This document shows, in pieces, positions 6,862 through 11,616 of a stretch of 11,616 nt of DNA (positions are counted from its first letter, which is position 1; each line of letters opens with the position of its first letter). Source of the stretch: Candidatus Methylarchaceae archaeon HK01M (lineage in GTDB: Archaea; Thermoproteota; Nitrososphaeria; Nitrososphaerales; JACAEJ01). Position numbers and translations under genes: made by a program. Under the pieces are notes generated by a model. It was not told where the DNA came from, ran no database searches, and saw only the letters and a program-made list of their open reading frames with translations. Location of the stretch: NCBI GenBank assembly GCA_024256245.1, contig JAKLZD010000096.1:1-11616 (forward strand), written 5' to 3'.

Positions 6862-7041
6862 TCATAGCGATAAGGAATCCCAGTTTAGGAGAACTATGAT
6901 GTGACTATATCCTCCCCTTATGTTACAAGCTAAGATCAAGAAGAGGATCGTCAGAGCCAAGAATAAAATTACTACATTAGAGTATCCAAACGCCAATTCA
7001 GATTTTGATTTGATTTTAGTCTCTTCAAGAATTGACTGCAT
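6862..7041 (-). CDS. Doubtful 59-residue single-helix membrane peptide
   Basis: The stretch 6829-7146 between the metG pair and the FUN14-like gene holds no confident gene. The best candidate is this minus-strand frame from ATG 7041. It encodes a charged N-terminus (EETKIKSKSE), one strongly hydrophobic helix at about 22-42 (VVILFLALTILFLILAC), and a short tail. I recognise no family. I see neither a TATA-like box at the right place nor a ribosome site. Instead, just upstream of the ATG, there is a small perfect hairpin (CCTCG 7048-7052 with CGAGG 7059-7063). The frame extends further upstream without an ATG, but that part overlaps the plus-strand gene. Confidence 0.25.
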   Translation of the reverse strand: MQSILEETKIKSKSELAFGYSNVVILFLALTILFLILACNIRGGYSHIIVLLNWDSLSL

Positions 7042-7113
7042 TGTGACCCTCGGATGATCGAGGCCTATCCTGAAAAAAGTAATACAAAAAGGTAATTCTA
7101 TCTCTACCGACAA

Positions 7114-7121
7114 AGTAAAAT
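7114..7121 (+). promoter_or_regulatory. TATA-like element of the FUN14-like gene
   Basis: AGTAAAAT (continuing into AG) lies about 29 bp before ATG 7147, and no ribosome site separates it from the gene. This fits a leaderless message. The match to the TATA consensus is moderate. Confidence 0.35.
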
Positions 7122-7146
7122 AGAAGCCTATTAATTCTGACCACAC

Positions 7147-7422
7147 ATGGAATGGATCGTTCCAATCATTGTCCCTCTCATAATAGGGCTCTTGATAGGG
7201 ATAATCATAAAACATACGATCAAGCTAGCCATAGTAGTAATAGCCTTGATCCTGATCTTAGGAGCAGTAGGATACATTGCGCTACCAAGCATACAGGAAA
7301 TTTTGCAAAAAGCTGTAGAATACTTGCCAAAGATATGGGAAGTGGGGAGCTTACTCAATCTGTTGCCATACTCCTCAATTGCGTTTCTCATAGGTTTAGC
7401 TATAGGGTTGTGGAAAGGCTAG
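7147..7422 (+). CDS. FUN14-like small integral membrane protein
   Basis: This 91-residue protein has three hydrophobic segments, about residues 3-20, 27-48 and 73-88. Short basic turns (IKHTIK at 21-26, and WKG at the end) and one amphipathic stretch (about 52-68) separate or flank them. The pattern GLLIGIIIKHTIKLA followed by LILILGAVGYIA, and the end FLIGLAIGLWKG, resemble archaeal FUN14-domain proteins (PF04930). The function of these in archaea is unknown. The start is ATG 7147, preceded by a plausible TATA element. The archease gene follows after about 150 bp on the same strand. The FUN14 assignment rests on pattern likeness and is moderately sure; the membrane nature is clear. Confidence 0.65.
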   Translation: MEWIVPIIVPLIIGLLIGIIIKHTIKLAIVVIALILILGAVGYIALPSIQEILQKAVEYLPKIWEVGSLLNLLPYSSIAFLIGLAIGLWKG

Positions 7423-7479
7423 TTAAAAGAGCCAAGAAAAAAGAGGGAAACATTCATCTGAAAGGAACTAAAACAAAAA

Positions 7480-7493
7480 ATTACTTAAGTAAT
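7480..7493. other. 14-bp perfect palindrome upstream of archease
   Basis: ATTACTTAAGTAAT reads identically on both strands and lies in the gap between the FUN14-like gene and archease. It is about 50 bp upstream of the likely archease promoter. It could be a binding site for a dimeric regulator, or chance in AT-rich DNA. Confidence 0.3.
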
Positions 7494-7576
7494 CTCAACA
7501 AGTGGTTGGCGAGCCTTACTTTAGACAAATACATAAACCTTTAAGATTTCAATATGATATTTATAGTCGACGAATC

Positions 7577-8011
7577 TTGTCGATTAAAAAGAGTTACATT
7601 TTTCTTGAGCATACAGGCGACGAATTCATAGAGGCTTATGGGAGTACTTTGGAGGAAGCTTTCGAAAGCGCTGGTACGGCCTTGGTCGATACCATGATCG
7701 ATATAGATGAAGTCGATGAAACGATCGAAGAGTTCATAAAAGTCGATGGTTGGGATTTGAAGAACCTTCTATATAACTGGTTGGAGGAATTGCTTATCAG
7801 AGTTACATCGGAGGATAAGGTTTACTCATCCTTTAAGGTAAAGATAGATGAGAAGGAAGGTGGTTATGAGCTGGAAGCAGTAGTAAAGGGCGAGAAGCTG
7901 AATCTCAGCAAGCATAAGCCTAAAACTGAAGTCAAAGCTGTAACGTATCATCAGATGGATATAAAGCAGGATTCAGAATGGGTTGCCCTCCGCTTCCTAT
8001 TGGATTTGTAA
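7577..8011 (+). CDS. Archease (RtcB tRNA-ligase cofactor)
   Basis: This 144-residue protein belongs to the archease family (PF01951), which activates the RNA ligase RtcB in tRNA splicing and repair by promoting its guanylylation and turnover. Counting from TTG 7577, the conserved metal-site motif HTGD is at 12-15, followed by IEAYGSTLEEAFESA. LLYNWLEELL is near 64-73. KTEVKAVTYH is at 116-125, and the C-terminal acidic residue is D143 in FLLDL. The HTGD and AYG variants resemble those of TACK archaea. A GTG at 7502 would add 25 residues not found in the family, so TTG 7577 is preferred; it gives the usual length of about 140. A TTTAAGAT element near 7540 is a possible TATA box. Thioredoxin follows 35 bp downstream with its own promoter. 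Confidence 0.9.
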   Translation: MSIKKSYIFLEHTGDEFIEAYGSTLEEAFESAGTALVDTMIDIDEVDETIEEFIKVDGWDLKNLLYNWLEELLIRVTSEDKVYSSFKVKIDEKEGGYELEAVVKGEKLNLSKHKPKTEVKAVTYHQMDIKQDSEWVALRFLLDL

Positions 8012-8014
8012 CCC

Positions 8015-8035
8015 TTAAATAATGATGCCATTATT
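8015..8035 (+). promoter_or_regulatory. Thioredoxin promoter with overlapping inverted repeat
   Basis: TTAAATA at 8015-8021 is a TATA-like box about 30 bp before ATG 8047. Overlapping it is a perfect inverted repeat, AATAATG (8018-8024) and CATTATT (8029-8035), with a 4-nt spacer. A dimer bound here would block access to the promoter, so this is a candidate operator. Confidence 0.45.
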
Positions 8036-8046
8036 GGGCCTTTGTC

Positions 8047-8445
8047 ATGGTCGATCCAGATCTTAAAAAAATCCTAGATAAGAAGGCAAGGTCTATGAAG
8101 GAGAGAAGTGATAAGGTGGAAACTACGCAGCCTTTGAACCTTACATCAGATAATTTCAATGGGGTGATGAACTCGGGTAAGCCTGTGATAGTGGACTTCT
8201 GGGCGGGATGGTGTAGTCCATGCTTGTACATGGCCCCTGTCTTTGAGAAGTTAGCAAATAAATACGGTGAGAAGATGGTCTTCGGTAGATTGAACGTAGA
8301 CGATAACAGAGACGTAGCTGCGAGATATCAAGTCTTCTCGATACCTACTTTTATGGTATTTGTGGATGGGAAGCCCAGTGATACTGTAGTAGGTGCAGTT
8401 GGAGAGAAGGGTCTTGAGAAACTCATAGCCAAATACGTGGAGTGA
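8047..8445 (+). CDS. trx: Thioredoxin with WCSPC active site and N-terminal helix
   Basis: This 132-residue cytosolic protein is a dithiol-disulfide oxidoreductase. The thioredoxin fold spans about 30-132, with VIVDFWAGWCSPC placing the redox cysteines at 56 and 59, and the cis-proline in SIPTFMVF at P100. The common WCGPC is WCSPC here, which may shift redox potential slightly. Residues 1-25 form a highly charged, probably helical extension (DPDLKKILDKKARSMKER) outside the thioredoxin fold; similar extensions occur in some archaeal thioredoxins. The start is ATG 8047 with a promoter directly upstream and almost no leader. It converges with the MarC-like gene. Whether it is reduced by a thioredoxin reductase cannot be told from this window. 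Confidence 0.92.
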   Translation: MVDPDLKKILDKKARSMKERSDKVETTQPLNLTSDNFNGVMNSGKPVIVDFWAGWCSPCLYMAPVFEKLANKYGEKMVFGRLNVDDNRDVAARYQVFSIPTFMVFVDGKPSDTVVGAVGEKGLEKLIAKYVE

Positions 8446-8494
8446 AATGATTCAATTCTAAAATCAACTTTACTAGGGGTATATTATATAATCC

Positions 8495-9094
8495 TTAACC
8501 GATAATGGCCATTATGCCCTCCCTCACAAAAGTTATGGCTATAGCAGCTATGAGCAGACCCATTATCCTTGTGAAGACCCTCGTGCCATTTTTACCAAGT
8601 ATACGCTGAACGATCTTGCCCTGCCTGAGGATTATCCATGCAAGTAAGCAGTTGGATATAATTACAGCAGACGTGATTAGAGGACCATAAGGAGGGTTCA
8701 TCAAGATCATAACCGTCGATATTGCACCGGGTCCTGCAAGGAGGGGGGTTGCGAGGGGGAAGGCTGCTATTTCTCTTGCATCAACTCTTTTGACCTTTGA
8801 TGCTTCCCCTCTTAAGTAATCGTATGCGATAATAAACAGTATTATCCCACCTGCTATCTTAAAATCGTCGATTGTAGTCCCTAAAAGTTGAAAGATAAAC
8901 CAGCCTAGGTAAGCAAAGACGATAAGTATTACAAATGCAATAAATATAGATTCGGTTATTATCTTCTGTCTTTTATCGGCCATATCTGCTGTTAAAGAGA
9001 GGAAGATGGGGGCATTGCCCACCGCATTGAGGATGGAAAAGAGTAGAAAAAATGCTTGTAAGAATAGGTATGGATCGAAGCTAAAGATTTCCAT
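8495..9094 (-). CDS. MarC/UPF0056 family integral membrane protein
   Basis: This 199-residue membrane protein resembles the MarC family (PF01914), whose transport substrate is not settled despite the 'multiple antibiotic resistance' name. Six hydrophobic segments are visible, around residues 8-28, 43-64, 74-92, 111-130, 139-158 and 177-196. Family landmarks are NAVGNAPIFLSLT near 23-35 and the central FPLATPLLAGPGAISTVMIL near 112-131. The length is typical (about 200). Two adjacent starts exist, GTG 9097 and ATG 9094; I use the ATG. The gene is convergent with thioredoxin and divergent from mtrH. Its last codons overlap a 14-bp palindrome. Confidence 0.88.
   Translation of the reverse strand: MEIFSFDPYLFLQAFFLLFSILNAVGNAPIFLSLTADMADKRQKIITESIFIAFVILIVFAYLGWFIFQLLGTTIDDFKIAGGIILFIIAYDYLRGEASKVKRVDAREIAAFPLATPLLAGPGAISTVMILMNPPYGPLITSAVIISNCLLAWIILRQGKIVQRILGKNGTRVFTRIMGLLIAAIAITFVREGIMAIIG
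8502..8515. other. 14-bp perfect palindrome at the MarC 3' end
   Basis: ATAATGGCCATTAT is a perfect palindrome within the final codons of the MarC-like gene. It shares the half-site ATAATG/CATTAT with the inverted repeat over the thioredoxin promoter, though with a 2-nt rather than 4-nt spacer. Confidence 0.35.
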
Positions 9095-9183
9095 CACGAA
9101 TTATCTTTATATCATCCAGTTATATTGCTTTTCTTAAGAACTTCAATCTGTCTATAGACTTCATGTTCAGATCTTTCCGAAAA

Positions 9184-9194
9184 GTTTAATTTAT
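9184..9194 (+). promoter_or_regulatory. TATA-like element of mtrH
   Basis: The AT-rich AGTTTAATTTA lies about 40 bp before the start codon. Transcription would begin near 9215, giving a short leader. The match is moderate. Confidence 0.4.
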
Positions 9195-9230
9195 CACTAA
9201 ACTTCACTCAGTCTGAATAAGGCGATATTG

Positions 9231-10199
9231 ATGCTGAAGTTCAAATCTCCACAAAAAGTCTTCAAGATAGGGAATGTTAAGATTGGAGGACAGCCAGGAG
9301 AGAACCCTAAGGTACTTATAGGGACAATCTTCTATGAGAAGCACAAAATCGTAAAGGATGAAAAGACAGGCGATTTCGATAAAAAAGCAGCAGAGGCCCT
9401 CATAAATAAACAAGATACACTCTGCGATGAGACGGGTCTACAATCTATGCTGGATGTTGTAGCTACATCTGTTGAGCAGATTCCAAAGTACCTGGACTTC
9501 GTTGCGAGTGTTACGGATGTACCTATGCTATTCGATGCTTGGAAGCTCGACATAAAACTTGCAGGCCTCAAATACATATCTGAAGCTGGATTATCCAACA
9601 GGATCGTGTACAATAGCATAATGCCTTTACCACCCCCAAAGAAGGAAGAGATGGATGCAATAAAAGCAGCCAAGATCAAATCATCTATAATATTGGCTTA
9701 TAATGTCAAGGATCGAAGTTCGAATGGCGTGGTCTCCATTCTAAAGGGCGATCCTAGTCAAAAAGGTCTATTGAAGGTTGCTGAAGAAGATGCTGGCGTT
9801 ACGATGCCATTGATAGATGTAACTCTTTTTACTTACATTCCAAGCATAGGGATGGGTTGCAGGGCTGTTAGCGTAGTAAAGGATGAATTAGGATTGCCAG
9901 CAGGCGGAGCTCCAGGGAACGCTACCACGACTTGGAAGATGCCGAAGGAGAAGTGGGGCCTAGATGTCTTCAAGGCTTGTGAGGCAAGTGTTCAAGCTGT
10001 ATCCCTCGGCTTTGGAGCAGATTTTCTGCTGTATGGGATAATAGAATCGGCCCCTTGGGTAATACCTGCGTGTGCTGTAATAGACGCCATGGCTGCTACT
10101 GTATCTAACTTTGAATACAAAATGCCATTAAATAAAGAACATCCATTAAGCAAAATGTTCCCCGAGTTCGTCGAAAAACTGGAAAAAGCTGCACTATAA
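9231..10199 (+). CDS. mtrH: Tetrahydromethanopterin S-methyltransferase subunit H-like methyltransferase
   Basis: This protein of about 322 residues is the MtrH family methyltransferase. In methanogens it moves the methyl group from methyl-tetrahydromethanopterin to the corrinoid of MtrA, as part of the membrane MtrA-H complex. Family sequence is clear throughout: KIGGQPGENPKVLIGTIFY near 17-35, KQDTLCDETGLQSMLDVV near 60-77, NSIMPLPPPKKEEMD near 128-142, and AGGAPGNATTTW near 224-235. The length is normal. TTG 9228 is one codon upstream; ATG 9231 fits the family start MxKF better. The gene stands alone: upstream is a divergent MarC gene and downstream a terminator, with no mtrA-G. Such lone MtrH proteins in other archaea are thought to pair with corrinoid proteins of methylamine- or methoxyl-type systems, so the partner here is unknown. 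Confidence 0.92.
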   Translation: MLKFKSPQKVFKIGNVKIGGQPGENPKVLIGTIFYEKHKIVKDEKTGDFDKKAAEALINKQDTLCDETGLQSMLDVVATSVEQIPKYLDFVASVTDVPMLFDAWKLDIKLAGLKYISEAGLSNRIVYNSIMPLPPPKKEEMDAIKAAKIKSSIILAYNVKDRSSNGVVSILKGDPSQKGLLKVAEEDAGVTMPLIDVTLFTYIPSIGMGCRAVSVVKDELGLPAGGAPGNATTTWKMPKEKWGLDVFKACEASVQAVSLGFGADFLLYGIIESAPWVIPACAVIDAMAATVSNFEYKMPLNKEHPLSKMFPEFVEKLEKAAL

Positions 10200-10212
10200 A
10201 AGTTGAACAGTT

Positions 10213-10247
10213 GACTGATGGTTCTGTCAGTCTTCCCCCCCTTTTTT
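10213..10247 (+). terminator. Terminator of mtrH
   Basis: A perfect 6-bp stem, GACTGA (10213-10218) and TCAGTC (10227-10232), with an 8-nt loop is followed by a run of seven C and then six T ending at 10247. It sits 14 bp after the mtrH stop. Both hairpin and T-run favour transcription release. Confidence 0.6.
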
Positions 10248-10547
10248 AAAGCTAAATCTTGTTTCTCAAATCTTTTATCAAAATTTGATACTTAGATTAC
10301 ATTGTAGGATTTGTTATTAATGAGGGTTGATACTGCCAAACTACACAAATAAAGTATTCTCAAGAAAAGATGATAACAAACGTTTGATGGACCAGTTCCA
10401 CACTAATTAGGTGCGAATACTATAATGGTAATATGACCTATTATCTAAATGATTATAGTTGGTGAAAAGAGAAGGAGGCTAGGAAGGTTGCAGGGCAAGA
10501 TAAAAACTGATTTGGTATTGACTTAATTTCGGAACCTATGAGGACAT
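10248..10547. other. Non-coding stretch between mtrH terminator and TRAM promoter
   Basis: About 300 bases with no frame longer than roughly 25 codons that looks like protein, and no tRNA. Two inverted repeats stand out. One is the 15-nt palindrome TATCAAA-A-TTTGATA at 10276-10290. The other pairs ACTATAAT at 10419-10426 with ATTATAGT at 10452-10459. I cannot assign a function; an unrecognised small RNA or a regulator site is possible. Confidence 0.4.
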
Positions 10548-10558
10548 AGATATATATG
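10547..10558 (+). promoter_or_regulatory. TATA-like box of the TRAM gene
   Basis: TAGATATATATG is a strong TATA-like match. Transcription would begin near 10578, leaving a leader of about 30 nt that contains a good Shine-Dalgarno site. Confidence 0.55.
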
Positions 10559-10596
10559 TGAGTGTTCCAACCATCACTTAGCGTAACTAAACGCGA

Positions 10597-10604
10597 GAGG
10601 TGAT
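10597..10604 (+). promoter_or_regulatory. Shine-Dalgarno site that decides the TRAM start
   Basis: GAGGTGAT matches eight consecutive bases of the consensus complement to the 16S rRNA tail (AGGAGGTGAT). Five bases (AAGAT) separate it from the ACG at 10610. The ATG at 10688 is 83 bases away, too far to be served by it. Confidence 0.65.
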
Positions 10605-10609
10605 AAGAT

Positions 10610-10885
10610 ACGAGTTACGGACGCGGAAGTGGCTATGGACGTGGCAGTTTCGGAGGATCTAAGTCCTTCAGATCTAAACCCGTCGAAATGGGCAAGGAAT
10701 ACGATGTCACTATTACAGAAATCAGCAGACGTGGCGACGGAATAGCTAGAGTTGAAGGATTTGTTATCTTCGTCCCCCGAGCCAAAGCTGGACAGCAAGC
10801 AAGGATTAAGATCGTCCAGATCGGAAACAGATATGCCAACGGCCAGATAGTCGAAGCCGTAGAAAAGGAAGAAGAATCTGAGTAA
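10610..10885 (+). CDS. TRAM-domain RNA-binding protein with Gly/Arg-rich N-terminus, ACG start
   Basis: This 91-residue protein contains one TRAM domain (PF01938), an OB-like fold that binds RNA; small archaeal TRAM proteins act as RNA chaperones or cold-shock-like factors. The domain spans about 27-85, with GKEYDVTITEISRRGDGIAR, EGFVIFVPRAKAGQ and VQIGNRYANGQIV. Before it the same frame reads SYGRGSGYGRG, then SFGGSKSFRSKPVE, a Gly/Arg/Ser-rich tail joined without a break to the family's KPVE element. A stop lies in frame at 10604-10606 and no ATG, GTG or TTG follows it before 10688. With an excellent Shine-Dalgarno site 5 nt upstream, ACG 10610 is the likely start. Starting at ATG 10688 would give 65 residues and drop the tail. 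A stem-loop and terminator follow. Confidence 0.8.
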   Translation, partial: TSYGRGSGYGRGSFGGSKSFRSKPVEMGKEYDVTITEISRRGDGIARVEGFVIFVPRAKAGQQARIKIVQIGNRYANGQIVEAVEKEEESE

Positions 10886-10901
10886 GCTTCTGATGAGAAG
10901 C
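10886..10901 (+). other. Perfect stem-loop directly after the TRAM stop
   Basis: GCTTCT (10886-10891) pairs with AGAAGC (10896-10901) around a GATG loop and begins at the base after the TAA. No T-run follows. It may stabilise the 3' end of the message. The included TGATGA resembles a C box, but no convincing D box or guide is seen. Confidence 0.4.
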
Positions 10902-10926
10902 ATACTTGAGAGATGTAGAAGAGACC

Positions 10927-10964
10927 TGGCGGGAGGCATATAACGTCATTCCGCCATATTTTTT
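10927..10964 (+). terminator. Terminator of the TRAM gene
   Basis: TGGCGG (10927-10932) is the inverted complement of CCGCCA (10951-10956) across an 18-nt loop. It is followed by TA and six T at 10959-10964. This GC-rich stem and T-run is the clearest terminator-like structure in the right part of the window. Confidence 0.6.
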
Positions 10965-10986
10965 ATAAAATTATTTTCCTACGTTA

Positions 10987-11085
10987 TTATAAGATAAGAG
11001 CTAACTTATCTCCCTTCTCAAATTGGAATTTATCTCTTACCCCTTTAGGAACGGTTATTTGAAACTTATATGTGATTTTGCTCAT
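10987..11085 (-). pseudogene. Truncated AbrB-family (SpoVT/MazE-like) DNA-binding protein
   Basis: From ATG 11085 the minus strand encodes 32 residues: SKITYKFQITVPKGVRD near 2-18, then KFQFEKGDKLALIL and a stop. This matches the first two-thirds of the AbrB/SpoVT swapped-hairpin domain, whose consensus is SKVTRKYQVTIPKEVRE followed by LGIKEGDKV. That domain serves as a transcription factor or as the antitoxin half of VapBC-type pairs. It stops before the last strand, so it is shorter than the usual domain of about 45 residues. Two stops follow in tandem (TAA TAA). No toxin such as a PIN-domain VapC lies downstream; the TRAM terminator is there instead. It is most likely a decayed gene, though a minimal functional peptide cannot be excluded. 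GGA lies just before the ATG. Confidence 0.6.
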
Positions 11086-11250
11086 TCCTAAGATCTCATT
11101 TACAAATTCTTATGCCTCTATTTGGCTTGCCATAATCTCGGTTGATTTAAAATCAATATTATTGGTACATGGTATTACTAATATCATGTTTATGCCTATA
11201 GGCGAAGCAAGCATTCAGAAGAATGATTTCGCACAACAGAAAAAGCCATC

Positions 11251-11616
11251 ATGGAAGTACTGGGTGATATCAGCGGCATTCTTGTCTTTCTGGTATCCGT
11301 GAATCATTTCATGCGTTGTGACAGTACAGGATTTCAACCCAGTCAAACTGCTGACAAACTAGGCTGGACTGACCTTGGTCATGATGACACCTATATGCTT
11401 GTAAATACTCACGTTATATTATCCAAGAATGAACGCGGCCACGCTGAGAGTCGCAGTCTTGGTTGTGGCAATAATCGGTATATACAATATCATAGTGAAT
11501 TTCTTTCTCGCACCAAGTCTCTGGTGAAATGGAGTGTTATATATTATAAAAGGTCAGAATCCAATGAATGGATGCTTTACCGTATCCTTCTTCTCTATAA
11601 CTTTGTCAGGGCTAGG
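11251..11616 (+). pseudogene. Frame open to the right edge, possible transposase remnant
   Basis: From ATG 11251 this frame runs 122 codons to the window edge without a stop; the preceding in-frame stop is TGA 11224-11226. The translation begins MEVLGDISGILVFLVSVNHF, then CDSTGFQPSQTADKLGW. DSTGF resembles the first catalytic aspartate motif of IS4/IS5-type DDE transposases (often IDSTGF), and THVILS about 30 residues later could correspond to their KLHVxVD strand, where the aspartate would be missing. The rest, including YHSEFLSRTK and YYKRSESNEWMLYR, I cannot place. The resemblance is weak, so this could be a decayed insertion sequence, another partial gene, or a chance open frame. The DNA to its left (11086-11250) holds no gene I can support. 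Confidence 0.3.

Noticed and set aside
7152..7544. 130-residue plus-strand frame over the FUN14-like gene
   Set aside because: It is a shifted reading of the hydrophobic gene, is rich in Asn, His and Ser, and has no recognisable family.
7502..7576. GTG 7502 as the archease start
   Set aside because: It adds 25 residues not seen in archeases, and the likely promoter lies downstream of it; TTG 7577 gives the family length.
10449..10526. 25-residue basic peptide frame (MIIVGEKRRRLGRLQG...)
   Set aside because: Too short, no promoter or ribosome site at the right place and no recognised family.
10574..10939. 121-residue minus-strand frame opposite the TRAM gene
   Set aside because: It is antisense to the conserved TRAM protein, spans its terminator stem and has no family resemblance.
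10886..10965. C/D box small RNA after the TRAM gene
   Set aside because: A TGATGA box is present, but no D box pair or guide spacing is convincing, and the hairpin explains the sequence.
11072..11302. 76-residue plus-strand frame near the right end
   Set aside because: It overlaps the AbrB remnant and the longer edge frame, has no promoter in place, and looks like no family known to me.
11429..11527. 32-residue hydrophobic frame (MNAATLRVAVLVV...)
   Set aside because: It looks like a small membrane peptide but lies wholly inside the longer open frame and has no well-placed promoter or ribosome site.
1..11616. tRNA, rRNA or CRISPR elements, or a coherent new multi-gene system
   Set aside because: No T-arm consensus in a non-coding gap, no rRNA-like sequence and no regularly spaced repeats were found; most genes belong to known families with ordinary roles.

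Overview
The window looks like chromosomal DNA from an archaeon of the TACK group, most likely a Bathyarchaeia-like or non-ammonia-oxidising Nitrososphaeria-like lineage. This placement is inference. The archaeal evidence is aIF2-beta, a DUF424 protein, archease, a split methionyl-tRNA synthetase, a TRAM protein and an MtrH-type tetrahydromethanopterin methyltransferase. TATA-like boxes sit 20-35 bp upstream of several genes, and TTG or GTG starts are common. Both ends carry debris: a decayed HsdR-type restriction helicase on the left, and a truncated AbrB protein plus a possible transposase remnant on the right.

Layout. 1-140: HsdR remnant. 171-910 (minus): aIF2-beta followed by DUF424, overlapping by 4 nt. 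1060-1284 (plus): small two-helix membrane protein. 1370-2440 (minus): phosphoribosyltransferase-like protein and an eight-cysteine protein. 2577-6828 (plus): methylthioadenosine phosphorylase, S-adenosylhomocysteine hydrolase, methionyl-tRNA synthetase, and its separate tRNA-binding subunit. 6829-7146: mostly empty, with one doubtful minus-strand peptide. 7147-8445 (plus): FUN14-like membrane protein, archease, thioredoxin. 8495-9094 (minus): MarC-like membrane protein. 9231-10199 (plus): lone MtrH with a good terminator. 10200-10609: non-coding. 10610-10885 (plus): TRAM RNA-binding protein with a Gly/Arg-rich N-terminus, then a terminator. 10987-11085 (minus): truncated AbrB. 11251-11616 (plus): frame open to the edge.

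How the genes fit together. The 2.6-6.8 kb block covers the fate of methionine and S-adenosylmethionine: MTA phosphorolysis, SAH hydrolysis to homocysteine, and methionine charging onto tRNA. MtrH moves methyl groups between a corrinoid protein and tetrahydromethanopterin, so it is a thematic neighbour, but it has its own promoter and terminator. The other genes serve translation or RNA (aIF2-beta, archease, TRAM) or redox (thioredoxin).

The most unusual observation is start-codon use. Two conserved proteins have no ATG, GTG or TTG where homology says they begin. The MetRS beta subunit appears to start at ATT 6499 behind GGAGG. The TRAM protein appears to start at ACG 10610 behind GAGGTGAT. 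Five further genes (aIF2-beta, SAHH, MetRS, archease and, as an alternative, the PRTase) use TTG. No tRNA, rRNA or CRISPR was found, and I see no convincing new defence or multi-gene system.
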